Source: Aphis gossypii
Lineage: Eukaryota > Arthropoda > Insecta > Hemiptera > Aphididae
Length of the DNA stretch: 64,000 bases
Assembly (NCBI RefSeq): GCF_020184175.1
Contig: NC_065532.1
Span: forward strand, 18,848,001 to 18,912,000
Direction: 5' to 3'
Positions within the stretch are counted from its first letter, which is position 1, and each line of letters opens with the position of its first letter. The position numbers and the translations under genes are program-made. The notes under the pieces were generated by a model. That model saw nothing but the letters and a program-made list of their open reading frames with translations. It was not told the DNA's origin and ran no database searches. Shown here piece after piece: positions 39,901 to 53,500 of this stretch.

Positions 39901-42900
39901 ATGAAAATTAAAGTCAATGAAGATCTGCAGAAAGAACGCGAAAAGTGTACATTTAACATTGAGGAGCTTACATATTTTTTAGACGGAGGTGCTGATAAAA
40001 CGTTTAGTAGAAGAAAACTCGGTTTGTTATAAATTAATTGTAAAAATACCTATTTAATTTAGATATGTAAAATTTCTCATTTAAAAAATATTTTAGAATC
40101 ATTTTTTCTGTCCGATCTAAATTTGAAAGATGAAATTCCTATGGAATACTTAAGTCACAAAGAACGTTATGAAGCAGCTGTGCGTAAAAGTTGTATTTTA
40201 TTCAAAAAAGTCAATGAGTGGCAACAAAATGATGATAGCGGTAGCAATTCAATGGATATTTATAAGTATGAAAAAATAAATGTATAAAATAAATTAAATA
40301 TTATTAATACCTATTATTTCAGATCACTTCTTGGTGGATCGGTTGGTAGTGCAATAATTAAAGATGGTTCCCCTTTCGCGGTACATTATGTCATGTTTAT
40401 ACCAACAATTATGGGTCAGGGCACCTTGGAACAACAAGGAGAATGGGTTGGACGAGCTTTTAGCAATCAAATTATAGGCACTTATGCTCAGGTATTTTGC
40501 TATTTAATTTTTTATCTAGAAATGTTGAGTATTTAATCAAATATTTTTTATAGACTGAATTAGGTCATGGAACTTTTATTCGTGGCTTAGAAACAATGTG
40601 TACTTATGATCCAGCTACAGAAGAATTTGTTTTGAATAGTCCTACATTAACGTCCTATAAATGGTGGCCCGGTGGACGTAAGTTATTTTAAAATATAATT
40701 AGGCTAATCAATATTAATATTTTTAAATGTTTAGTTGGACACACCTGTAATTATGCAGTTGTGATAGCTCAGCTTTATACCCAAGGAAAATGTCATGGTA
40801 TACACCCATTTATAGTTCAACTTAGAGATGAGGAAACATGGGAGCCAATGCCTGGTAATTATATAATAATTACATAAAAGTTATGATTTTAATAAATACA
40901 TTTTGTTTACTACTGTGGTATTAGGCATAAAAATTGGTGAAATTGGAAGCAAATTAGGTATGAACTCGACTAATAATGGATATTTAGCATTTGATAATGT
41001 GAGGATACCTAGGATGAATATGTTGATGAAAAACGCCCAAGTTCTGAAGGTAAAATATTATAATTTACTATGGATCCATCATTTTGTACAATGTTCATAA
41101 ATATTTTGTAACCAAGAAGTTATTCATAACTTTTAATTGTGCATATTTACTAAAAAAAATATTTTATATTATTATTAGGTATTTTACTATACCTATGCAT
41201 ATTTTTATGAAAATAATAAATAATAAATTGATATAACTATTTATTTATTTATTAACACTTTTTTAAGGATGGTACATATAAAAAATCAGTGAATGATAAA
41301 CTGACATACGGTACCATGATTTTTGTACGTGTATTGATTGTTAGAGATTTAGTGTCAAATTATATATCAAAAGCTGCAATAATTGCAACTAGATATAGTT
41401 CTGTCAGAAGGCAATCAGAACTCAAACCAGGGTAAATATAAATTATTTTATTTTAAAGATTATTCAGTTTTACCTACATGGTTGTAAAAAAAAAAATAAT
41501 AATAATTTATTGTATTAGTGCTGGTGAACCTCAAATTTTAGATTACCAAACACAACAATATAAAATTTTTCCAGCCATTGCCATAAGCTTAGCATACAAA
41601 TTTGCTGCAACCTGGCTTTGGAATGTTTATAATGATGTTACTTCAAAATTAGAAGAAGGAGATTTAGAACGATTACCTGAGGTATAATTTACTTAAATTG
41701 TATTATTAGTTATTCCTAACTAGTCATTCAAAATTCACTTAAATTACTTGTAATAAAATACATTTTACAATATATTAAATAAACCACTAATTTAATATGT
41801 TTAGTTACATGCAATGGCTTGCTGTTTGAAAGCTGTTAGTACAGCCGATGCCGCTGTTGCAGTAACAACGTGCCGTTTAGCGTGTGGAGGTCATGGATAT
41901 ATGAATTGTAGTAATTTCCCAAATATGTATGCAATGGCATCTGCTACTGAAACATATGAAGGAGAAAATACTGTGCTACTTTTGCAAACAGCTAGGTAAT
42001 GTTTTTAAGTTGTTGAAATTAATTTGAATAAATAATATATTATATCAAATTTAAACATATTATTTAAAATAAATTACATTATTCATTCAATTCATTGGGT
42101 TAGAACTTAATCCTCATATTTACTCAATTATATTTAATTTATTTACAATGCTAGTTTTCATTTATAACAAACAAAATAATTTAATAATTCATTCATTTAA
42201 ATGTTGAAGGTATTTGATGAAAGCATGTCAAGATGCAAAATCTGGATTAAAATTAACTGAAACCATATCGTATTTAAATAATTTTAAGAGCCTGAGACGT
42301 AACAATTGGAGCACAGATTTGGACTGTATTTGCAACGCATTTTTACAAGTTGCTGGAGGGTAAATTTTGTTTTTTAATTAATTGAAATAATTTAATATCA
42401 TTAAACTGTTTTTAGTAAAATTGAGAATTGTTACTTCTCTATTAATAAATTAATCAATTCTGGAATGTCTCAAGAAGATGCTTGGAATGAAACTTCTATT
42501 AAATTATCCAAAGCAACAGAAGTAATTTTTAATGATTCTAACTAAAGATATGTCTACTTGTAAAAATATCCTTTTTTACTGATAATATAATTTTTAAATG
42601 AGAAATGTTGGCAAAAATGTTAAAGTAAATCTGTGGAACTATTTTATTAAATTTTATAGTCGTTTTAATGTTGAAAATTTGCCAATTTTATCTTATCTTT
42701 AACGCGGAGCAACACTTAACTATGTATAGCTGTTGATTGCTTTTTAGATATGTATGAAAAATTCATGTATTGTATTTAAAAGAGTAAAACATATTAGATC
42801 AGTATAGTTTTACTGACACTTAATTAATTGAATTATAAAAACAGATATTTTTGGGATACATTTTTTAACCAAATTTTAATATAATAATTGTCTGTTTATA

Positions 42901-43620
42901 TCAGTCATACAAAATATCATTATTATTTAAGTTTTATAACATTTAGTTGATTTAATTAATTAATTACAAAGTTATTATTATTTATTTCTAAAGATATTAT
43001 TGTACTGTAGTATTGTAAATATCATTCAATCGATAGAAAAGAGAAAAGGATATTTGATGAAGTAGATTTGTAGGAAATCAAAAACAATAGTTTGTTTGTA
43101 TTTCTATTTTAATAATAATTTGTTATTTGTTTTAGGCCCACTGTAGAGCATTTGTAATACAAAGTTTTATTACAACAGTTAAGACATTACAATTGTCTTC
43201 AGAATTAATAAAAATACTAACAGTTCTGTGTAAATTAGTATGCGCTCACTGGATGCTTAATCAAATGGGTGATTTTCTTCAAGTAAATCTCATTTAATTT
43301 GTGAAGTTATTTTGTTTTATTGTATATTTTTAATTTTTTTATTATAAAATTATTTTTAGTATTCAAATCTAAAACCAACTGATATTCCTTCAATACAGTC
43401 TTTGTTAGAGGAATGTTTAAAACAAATTAGACCCAATGCAGTTGGTTTGGTTGATAGTTTTGATGTTCGAGATGAAATATTGGGATCTGCTCTAGGAGTT
43501 TATGATGGAAACGTCTATGAGCGTTTAATAGAAGATGCAAATAAAAGTCCATTAAATCAAGTACCTGTTAATGAATCTTTTCATAAATACTTAAAACCTT
43601 ATTTAAAATCAAATTTATAA
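39901..43620 (+). CDS. ACOX1: peroxisomal acyl-CoA oxidase (copy A)
   Basis: FAD enzyme of the first step of peroxisomal beta-oxidation: acyl-CoA + O2 to trans-2-enoyl-CoA + H2O2. Thirteen exons: 39901-40021, 40097-40265, 40323-40491, 40554-40677, 40735-40854, 40925-41049, 41268-41431, 41519-41681, 41805-41995, 42210-42359, 42416-42521, 43136-43282, 43360-43620. The frame is continuous, 669 residues (family about 660). The N-terminal helical domain starts at the ATG with KCTFNIEELTYFLDGGADK. The FAD-site TELGHG is at 154-159 and LNSPTLTSYKWWPGGLGHT follows. ACRLACGGHGY-type sequence lies at 408-417, and the catalytic Glu is E437 in TYEGENTV. QYKIFP and DSFDVRDEILGS also fit the family. The C-terminus is KSNL, a non-canonical relative of the SKL peroxisomal signal. 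Introns are small (50-600 bp). It forms a same-strand tandem pair with the copy at 47567. Confidence 0.95.
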
Positions 43621-43772
43621 GGAATAAAAATAAAATTGATTTGAGATGTATAGGTGTTTACCTAAAGCTAAAAGAATTCAAAATTTGTTTCAAATCAAAT
43701 ATTTGTATACAACACTAATATTTTTTTCTTGATTCCATCATTATGATTTATAATTTATTTGTATTACTATTT

Positions 43773-43778
43773 AATAAA
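43773..43778 (+). terminator. candidate polyadenylation signal of acyl-CoA oxidase A
   Basis: AATAAA about 150 bases after the stop. An earlier AATAAA at 43623-43628 almost abuts the stop and is less likely to be the main site. Confidence 0.35.
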
Positions 43779-44504
43779 GGTAAATAATGTAAGCGGGCTG
43801 CAGTTAATGCAAATCAATTGTTTTAAGTTATACAATTAAATTTGTTTTATTTTATAGTATTATCATTATTATTATTATGTTATTATAGCATATTAGATAT
43901 ATTATATGTATTTAGAAATTATGATTCTATATTATGGTAAATTGTTAACAATTGAATCGAAATGTAAACAGATTTGTCAAATTATCCTTTATTATTGTTT
44001 ACTTATTTTTATATTTTATATATTTTTTTGAAAATCAATAAATATTATTGGTGTATTTTATATATTTATGAGTTAATGACATGTCTTCAAAATAAAAACC
44101 TTTTATTAGAATAAAAGTGTTAACAATATTTATACCCGTATTTTGTAATACAATAACATCCATCAATAATAAATTGTTGATGATTATCATACTTTTCAAG
44201 CACAAATTACAAACAGATAGAGATTAATTATTTATTAACCTTTTCTGTGGGCTCAAAAAAAAAAAAAACAAAAAATATTAATAAAGATTAAAGCGCTATG
44301 AACTCTATTAATGTCTATGATCTTTCTGTCAAATAGTCAATAGATAATGAAAATAAATATAAAAATAATGTATAAGTACATTTGAATCTGAGTAGGACAA
44401 TTAATATAACAATAAAGCGTGGTCAAATGGGTACATCTCTGATGTACAGTTGGTCACTATTATTTATATATTAAATTTTTATAAATTAGAACTTCAAAAT
44501 AATT

Positions 44505-45130
44505 TGCAAATATTAATGATTTTGATGAATTTTTGTCAATGTTTGAACTTAAAACGCTTATAAAAAAAATTGTAACCAACGATTTTTAATTTATTTACAA
44601 CTTATAAGAAAAAAAAAAGTTGTGTTAAATTTTCAAGTTTTTTTAGGCACCCAACATTTTTTTATTGACACTCAGAAATCAAAAATTTCACTTGTCTATA
44701 AATAGCTCAAAAAAGTCAAAATATTTTGAAAAGTTAACTGTATAAAAATAACGCTAATATAAACATTTGTTAATAAATTTAAGTATTTACAGTGATTAGT
44801 TTTTGAGTTACAACCATATAAAAAATCGATTTTGTCGAAAACTGGTTTTGTGTAGGTATATAAATTCCCGTTATTCCATAATTTTTTTTTGTTTTTCTCA
44901 ATATTTTTAAAAACTGTTGGAAAATTCTTACTTATGACTTCCTTAATCTTAACCTCTATAATGCACTAAGGGTGTCACTTTGCCATCGGAAACCACCCCA
45001 CCCCCCTAAGTTGAAGTATTATTTTGACTAGTTATGCTGTAGGTACATAGACACAAAAAAAACACTTAATTGTAAAATCAATACTTACTTTCATCACTTC
45101 GTTCAGAATCTAAAATTATTGTTTAGTGTT
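44505..45130. repeat. copy of a dispersed AT-rich repeat family (copy 2)
   Basis: Shares ordered phrases with 51040-51530: 'tttgaacttaaaacgcttataaaaaaaattgt', 'acgctaatataaacatttg', 'tacagtgattagtttttgagttacaac' and 'ttgccatcggaaaccacccca' each have a close counterpart there in the same order and orientation. No coding frame is seen. Confidence 0.75.
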
Positions 45131-45241
45131 TATAAGCTTAAAATGATTTTATATTTTTGACTTCAATTGATTTATTGTCAAAATTTCTACTTACATTAAA
45201 TTTAAAGTACGGCGGTCGACAAGTGAGGTGCTGCCCGTGCT

Positions 45242-45554
45242 CATTGGTTCCCAATCGGTGGTCCACGGACCCCCAGGGGTCCATGTGTTGATATTTGGGG
45301 GTCCGTGGTTATATAGTACTGAAGTGATATTTTTATTTTATTTTAGTGGAATTATTAAAAAATTTAATGTATTTTATAAATATATATAATATAATATATT
45401 ATTCACATTATCCTCCACGTAAAGCTACACTGATTTTTTTTTTCATTTGTATAGTTAAACAAAATTGAAAAGTAAGTAATCACGAATAAGAGATTTCCCG
45501 TCTAATTCAAGTTTTAGCTAGGGGCCGTGGTTCAATGCTAATTGGGAACCACTG
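45242..45554. mobile_element. hAT-like MITE, weak duplication
   Basis: Left end CATTGGTTCCCAATCGGTGG; the right end in reverse is CAGTGGTTCCCAATTAGC. These are CAGTGGTTCCCAA-type hAT ends. The interior has a palindromic 'ccccaggggtcc ... gggggtccgtgg' patch. Flanking octamers agree at only 4 of 8 positions, so the duplication has decayed or the ends are slightly misplaced. Confidence 0.6.
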
Positions 45555-46123
45555 CTGTAGCTTACTAAAAGGTCGATATAGTAAAGAATATACCAAAAAT
45601 GATTGTAATCGACTAAATTTTCATCATTTTCAAAAGCTGCACTTTTACCCCAAAAGCAGACTAGTTATTAGCAGTAACAGTAACAGATAAATACTTTAGA
45701 TTATAATATGATCGACCTTAATGATCTGTTATAATATTATACATGATATACAAGTAACAAGTATATAACGTTATTTATTAACTATACAATCATGATAGCT
45801 CAGTATAGTAAATAGTTGTATATTTTTACAATGTTGTATTATTATAATACTTACAACGTCATAGCCGATTAACTGTGGTAGGTAGCTTCGAAATATCAAA
45901 TCAAATAGGTATATACATAATGTATAGGTACTACACGAAATAAAATATGCGCGAGTATACAAAAACATTGAAATATTTATACGATGGCTAGCGGAATAAT
46001 AATCGATCACACGCTAGTCTAACGCGACTAGTACCTACCTATACACTGATTAATTGATTTTTACTATACCGCCTTTTGTCTACTTTTATTTAGATATATT
46101 TATTAGTTTATTACTTGTATAAT

Positions 46124-46953
46124 CAGTGGTAAACCCATAGATCTATGAAAGGAGCACGCGTGCCCCCTTGCGTATCATTGAACTACAGACAATTTTTAGA
46201 GTGGTCATTTACTTTTTATTTTTATATAGATATGATTTTAAAATCTAAATAAATAAATCTATAATCTATATACCTACCTAACCATTGGATAATCGGTGTC
46301 GAACATCCAAGACTATTATCGCTGGTTTCTACTTAAATTACCTTCTATCAAAATTTAATGTGAGATATTTTTTGAGATAACAATGCTATAATTTTTAACT
46401 TAAAAAAATTATTCCAAAATATTTTTTTGAATATGATACTCCGATGAAAAAATATTGGATGCCGCTCAAAAATATGAATCAGATTTATCCTCTATATATA
46501 TATACCTATAGTATTGAAATGCTTAACGGAGAAAAGCAGATACTCCTATATTGAACCTACAAATCTATATCAATGTTTGATATTTCCTAACATTGAGTCT
46601 TCTAAAAATATTATGTATTATACCTGTTACAATAATAACGACTTCAAAAACATGATCATTCAGTTCATTGAAACAAATAAAAATCAATTTAGGTCTACAA
46701 TGAATCAGAATAGACTCGGTGGATTGCAACTCTTCATATTAATAAAGGTATAGTAGTTGTAACTTTAGAAGAGGTATTGGACATATTTGCGAAAAACATA
46801 AAATAAAACTTCAATTAAATTTGTAACATTTAGATATTTACGCATGCTTTTTTATTCATATATTTTGTACTAATATATAATTCATTATAATAAATTAACT
46901 GAAAATATAAATAATGTGCTCCCCTTTAAAAAAAATGTTTGGATCCGCTGCTG
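46124..46953 (+). mobile_element. hAT deletion derivative carrying a transposase remnant
   Basis: Ends CAGTGGTAAACCC and, in reverse, CAGCAGCGGATCC. Flanks tgtataat and tatacaat agree at 6 of 8. The interior holds an open stretch whose end matches the hAT C-terminal dimerisation region. The element is too short to encode a full transposase. Confidence 0.6.
46514..46753 (+). pseudogene. hAT transposase C-terminal fragment
   Basis: A 79-codon frame whose last third contains RSTMNQNRLGGLQLFIL, the hallmark of the hAT dimerisation domain (family pattern (L/F)RSTM.Q.RL.GLA.L). An upstream CLIFPNI piece could correspond to the segment preceding the conserved SAERSFS block, which is absent, so the gene is internally deleted. 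The start methionine is incidental. Confidence 0.6.
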
Positions 46954-47566
46954 TATACAATATGAGTATTGAGTAAGGTACCTTTTAGCTTTTATTACCT
47001 ATTAATTATATAACTATACAAACATTACGTATTCACTATTTAAATATTCGTTTTACGATTGACCCTCCGTCTAAATAACATACAATGATAATATATCCAT
47101 CTCATTTCCTTTCGCCACATATATACCAGTATGATACCTTTATTATATTATAATTATTATCGAACTCAGATGTCACTCGTCAGTTTCCGTTCAATCCTTT
47201 AGGTAGGTAACTATATTATTTATTTTGTTATTGATTGAATAAGAGGTCGATCGGCACAGTGTGCATACCTGTACAATATAATTTACATTTTACCCGATTT
47301 ATCGACTGTTTACAACTTCATATTAATTTCGGTATATGTATAAAAAAAATATTGTGTTATGTTGTGACAATCATCGGTATTCGCGAATTACAATATAATA
47401 TAGTGCTGTTGATCGTATATCGTATATATTATAAGAAGAATATATGATAAATAATTTATAGATCAGTTTAGTTGAAAAATAAAACACACAGTTACGAGCG
47501 TGAGTAAATAATTTCTATATTATATTATATTCGTTTCATACGTCATAAATAACAACAAAGATAATT

Positions 47567-50500
47567 ATGATGGTCGAGCGGCAAACCGTTAACGATGACT
47601 TGCGCAAAGAACGAACAACGTGCACCTTTAATACGGAGGAACTGACGAATTTCATAGACGGCGGCGCTAAGAATACCGATAAGAGACGAACAATTGGTAT
47701 CTATATTATTATACAAGGCAGTATAGCACATTATCGTAATAGGCACTATTAGTTTATTTTGTGTTACGAGTAAAAAAAAAGGAAAAAAGAGCTGAAACTG
47801 ACCATAACTCAGAGGTTCTTAGCCTCTTTATTGTAATTGGATAAACGCGTAGGTAGGTATTTAGGTGTTTCAGTTTTTGCTCGTACACATTATTATATAG
47901 CAGGGGTGGCCACAACGAGGCTCGCGAGCCGTACGCGGCTCTCGGACCAAACTTAGATAAAAATTAAATGTAAATAAATATTCCTTCATTTGATTTAAAA
48001 TGAAAAATGTAGGTTTCTTTATTTTATAAACTTTGCTTTACAATGTGGCTCACCTCGGATTAACTTTATAAATTTGCGGCTCCCAAAGTTAAGGTTAGTG
48101 GCCACCCATGTTATATAGTTATAAACTTATAAATTATAATATATTATGTATACAAAGTATAATTAACTCAAAAATGAATAATAATATGATAATATAATTA
48201 TATACATAATATACAATATACATATAGCACCTGCATGCAGTGAATTTAAGAGTACTTATCGTATAATAGTTTTTTTTGATATTATAGCTGATATTTCTTC
48301 ATCAAAGAATTTCAAAACAATAATCTTATAATATTATTAATGTTATAAAGCTGTAGAGTTGGTATGTTTGAACGCGCTAATCTCAGAAACTGCTGGTGTG
48401 ATTTTAAGAAGTTAGGTACCTATATCAGTAGATTTTTTCAGACTTAGAGTGTGTTTTTTTACTTATTTAAATATACACTTCACCAGTAATAAACATAAAT
48501 AAAATATTCGCTCCATTAACAAGTATTAGTAGTAATACCATAATGTAGCTTATATTATTATAGGTCTATCCGATCTAAAGTCAACATAATACATTATTTC
48601 ATGTCATATCTAAGTTTTACTCATATTATATAAAGAATAGTAGATCCATAGTTTTATAGGAATATTATAATACTGTTTTGAACCTATTTTTATATATTAT
48701 AATTACAACTGTAGATTTTATATTCATACTTTATAAAATGCATTACTTATTTGACAATATCAATGCTCAAAATTTAAGTAGTTACGTGAAGTTCTGTTTT
48801 ATTAGTTGCACGACTTCAAGTTTCCAACTCACTAAATAATAATTTAAACGTTAACATTTTAACTATATTTATAATATCGGTAAGTGTATATTATGTTTGT
48901 GATTTTTAGCGAAGTTTTTCCTCAGTGATCCACGATTTAAAGACGATGTGCCTGTGACGTACCTTAGCCACCAAGAACATTACGAGCAAGCGATTCGGAA
49001 ATCTTGCATTTTTTACAAGAAGATCAAAGAATGGGAAGAGATTTCGAACACTCACATATTTGAGATTTACGAGTGCGTTTGAATAATTTAATAGTACTTT
49101 ATTAGATCATTTTAATTGCACACATAGTTTGTACTCTGTACCTAACTATATTATAGAATATACAAACAATGAATTTTCATTTTTTCTCGTTAATATAGGT
49201 ATAAATAATTTATATTGTATAATATATAAAAAGTAATATTATATTACTTGTATAATATACTATATAATATATATATATATTACTATATATTATATACTTT
49301 ATACATCTATAGATATATGAAATCATTTTTATTCATACTTAATAAATATTTCAGTTTCTATGACTACTACCTATAAATATTAGAACTAGGCTTTACGTGC
49401 TTACTATTTAGTATTTACACATTACACAAGCCACGAAGGGGAGACCCATCAATTCCCGACATTTAAAATCACACTTGATATTATCAAGTGATAAAATACA
49501 CATGCAATATACCTTATATACGTTACATTCAATTAATAGTTATTTATCACGTGTTTATTAATCCTGCATTCCTGCTATATAGGAACCTACATATGATAAA
49601 CTTTTAAAATCATGAAATCACTCAATATGATGTAAGGATAAAACAATTGCTCATTTGCATATTAAAAAAATAATTAAGTAACCAGATGGGTATTTTAGTG
49701 TTATTGTATACAATGTACTATACATATTAATAAAAAAAAGTATGTTATTATGAATTATTTATCGCACACAGTTTTCTTAGCTGAATAATGTCTTTAGGTA
49801 AAACCATTAAACGATTAAAATATTTACTAATGATCTGTATAATATACTAATAGATAAATCCTTGCGCCATAAAATATTCTATTAGTATAATAATTATTGT
49901 TTAAATTTGAGATTGCGACTTTACAGACTACAGCTTATGAGTACGATATTCATTTACGCCAGTCATTAACTTTTATTACTAACATACTTATCAAAAGTGT
50001 TAGTTAATATAATTTGTATATGAAGCATAGATCACTTAAAATAAATGTTGGAAGAGTACTAGGTTAGATACTTGGATTCACTTGATTTATATTCAAAATC
50101 ATTATTTTATACTATTCTTTTTTTGTTTTAACCAATATATATTAAAGTAAGGCTTGTTTAAAATTTAATTTTATACAATTTTTAAATATTATTTGAACGT
50201 TTACAATCGATATGTTGACGTTATAATATTCAATTCTACATTAAAATATCACTATGTATCACTAAATAGAGTTTCAAGAAAACATTCTCAAAATTGTGTA
50301 AAAATATTTAATATTACTTACTATTATATGACGTGGTTGTTAAGTATACGACCAACCTTTAATGAAAGACTTAATATAAAGACAATATAGTAATATAAGG
50401 CCGTCATGATGACATTTTTCCGATACCTACTTAATAAAATTGAATTACTATAGTCTATAGGTAGTGAACTATCTAATTAAAAAGTATATTCATTATCATT

Positions 50501-53500
50501 ATTAATGTTTATTCATTACTGACAGATTATTAAATAGTGTATGGTACGTTTTAAGTAGCTAAAAATTATAACACACTTATTGAGTGTATAGTAAATATTA
50601 TGAATAGGTAACAATAATTTTTTTAAATTTAAATTTTATCAATTTATTTTCAATATGAGTTAAAAATTTATGAATCTAGGTATTTAAACTTAAGTTTGTT
50701 AAAATAGGTAATACTAAAAATTAAAATTACAAAAATAACTGAAAATTAAAATATTAAAATATACCTAGTATACCTATTACAATTGATTCTTTTATCAAAC
50801 ACTCATTATTTCAAAATTTATCAATTTGTTTGAAATTTTTTTTTTATATTATTTCCAGTAAAAATAATTTAATACTTTTTATCGTTATCATTTTTTAAAT
50901 TTTGAGCGGAGCGATGAATGTAATTGCCACTCAATGTATTAATTTTATCATGATGTGTTTTTTATTTTTTGTGCGTATACATTAAGTTGTCGATAAACGC
51001 TGAAAGTTAAAAGTTTGTGTTGAAACTTGAATTTTATACATTTTATGGTTAAATACTAAACATATTATGCATTTTCAACTACAAAATTACTTTCAAATTT
51101 TTACGATATTGACATGTTTGATAAAAATTTGAACTTATTAAACGCTTATAAAAAAAATTATGAATAATGATTTTGATTTTTTTCTAACTTCAATAAGAAT
51201 ACCTTACATAAGAAACTTTGTAGTAAAATTTTCAAATTTTTTGGATAATCAACATTTTTTTATCGACATTTCAAAAAAAAATATTTAGAAAAATCGAAAA
51301 TTTCAATTGTTGATAAATAGTTCAAAAAAGCTGTGTGTAGATTACGCTAATATAAACATTTGGTGAAAATTTCAAATATTTACAGTGATTCGTTTTTGAG
51401 TTACAACTATGTAAAAAAACTTCCTCGAAAACTTCTTACTTTTTACTTCTATAATACACCAAGGATATTATATTTGCCATCAGAAACCACCCCAAAGATC
51501 TTTTAAGAAGAAATTTAAGCATAATTTCTACATAGGCCCGGCTCAAGGTGTAGGCGACATAAGCCCACGCCTAGGACGGCATTTAACATTTTTATATTAT
51601 AGATAAAAAAATATATATTTGAAATAGTATGTAAGGGGCGGCAAAACTCAAGTTTGCCTAAGTGTGTTTAAATACTTGAGCCGGTCCTTTTTCTACAAGT
51701 TATGGTGTACACACACTTACAAAAATAAAACACATCATTCACATTCAAACACATTCATTTTTACGAAGTATGTCAAAATCGCAAAAATTTGCAAGTAATT
51801 TTGTAGTTAAAAATTCATAAAATTTTTAGTATTTATATCTAAGGTTAAAAAATTCAACACAAAGTTTTCAATAAGTTTTCCTTTAAAATAACTATAGGTA
51901 GAGAAAAATCGAAGCGTCATTATATATAAAAAAAAAAGATAAAAGCGTCTGAATTTTTTACGAAATCGAGTAGATAACAGTAACGATTTAAATATTTGTT
52001 ATCATTCAAAAAGTATAAGCCGTAGATACTTGAAACATTCACCAATTATTTAGATTGGCATTTTCTTTACATAATTTAATTTAAAAACTATTTCGCTAAT
52101 TTTAAGGCTAAGTGTCGATACAGTTTTTCGGCTTATCAAAATACTTAAACATGACATGTAATAGAAAGTTTCTATTGAGTTGGTCTTATAAAGTAATTAA
52201 AAAATTATAAGAATAATTATAATTTATAAATAAGGTTACCTATTTCAAGATAACCTCAAATTTCTTAACCCTTGAAATATTATCAAATTAAAAAATTTTG
52301 CTTTTAAACTCTGTGTTGAAACAAATCATTCATCTGTCCACATTTTTAAAATTTTTATAAAATTGCATAATAGTCTCAATAATGATATGTAAAACCTTAA
52401 AGGTTAGACCCTTAGCTTATATTAAAATCAGAAATATAAAATAGTATAAATCTTGAAATTTACTAAATAAATTTTAATACTAAACAATATTTTTTTTTTT
52501 TTTAATTAGTGTGCTTTGGACTAGTGGACTAGATACAGCAATTATAAAACAAAATGTACCTTTTAACGTTCATAGTTTTATGTTTTTGCCATCTCTAATT
52601 GGTCAAGGTACTCCAGAACAGCAAGAAGAGTGGGTTGAACGTGCCTTTAACAATTCAATTTTGGGTACTTATGCTCAGGTAATGTTTACATATATTAATT
52701 ATTAATTGAAATAATATGTTTTTATTTTATATTCTTCTTCTTTTATAACTCTCTGAGAGTTTTTGCCTGATTTTTTATTTGTTTTAGTCAGATACATTCA
52801 CAATCCATCAAACATTTCACATGTTTTTAATTCGTGTTTTCATATTTTAAGGTTCAGTTAGACGAGATCGCATAAAAAACTATATAGGTACTAAGTATAA
52901 TTTATAAGTATATCTAAAATCATCTATACAAAAAAACCTAAGTTAATTAATAATTATTAATAGTTAATACTGATTTTTAGGTTTTAGATAAACTTATACG
53001 TTATAGATCATAGACATATAAAACAACTAGATAGCGGACTGCAACACTGTGTATTACATTCTCATAGGAAAGTTAAAGCCGTGTGTCCATATGCCAACGC
53101 CCAACAGGGCAATGTTTACAAAATAACTCAATGGATAAGATAGCTATATTTATAATAACACAAATACCTAACGAATTTATTTTCATAGTGTAAAATTTTG
53201 TAAACATTGCCCTGTTAGCATATGGCCGCTAACTTCAATTTTATCGTGCAGTCCGCTATTTAGTTGTTTTATATGTCTATGCTATATAGATATATTATTA
53301 GGTATTTAGGTATTATATTTATTTACTTATCAACTGCTATATTTTTTTAAATAATCGTCTTCATCTTTGCCTACCTATAACATTTTTTTATTCTTCAAAA
53401 TAAAAAATTCCAGATTTCCTACGTGCTTATATACATAGAATGAAAATTGATAATTATATATATATTTCCCATCACCTTTAAAGATGATTTTTCCACATGT

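Larger units (their letters stand above)
43779..47566. other. spacer between the tandem acyl-CoA oxidase genes
   Basis: About 3.8 kb of AT-rich DNA with a copy of the dispersed repeat (44505-45130), a hAT-like element (45242-45554) and a hAT deletion derivative with transposase remnant (46124-46953). The last 500 bases before 47567 are less repetitive and should hold the promoter of copy B. No other gene is visible. Confidence 0.6.
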
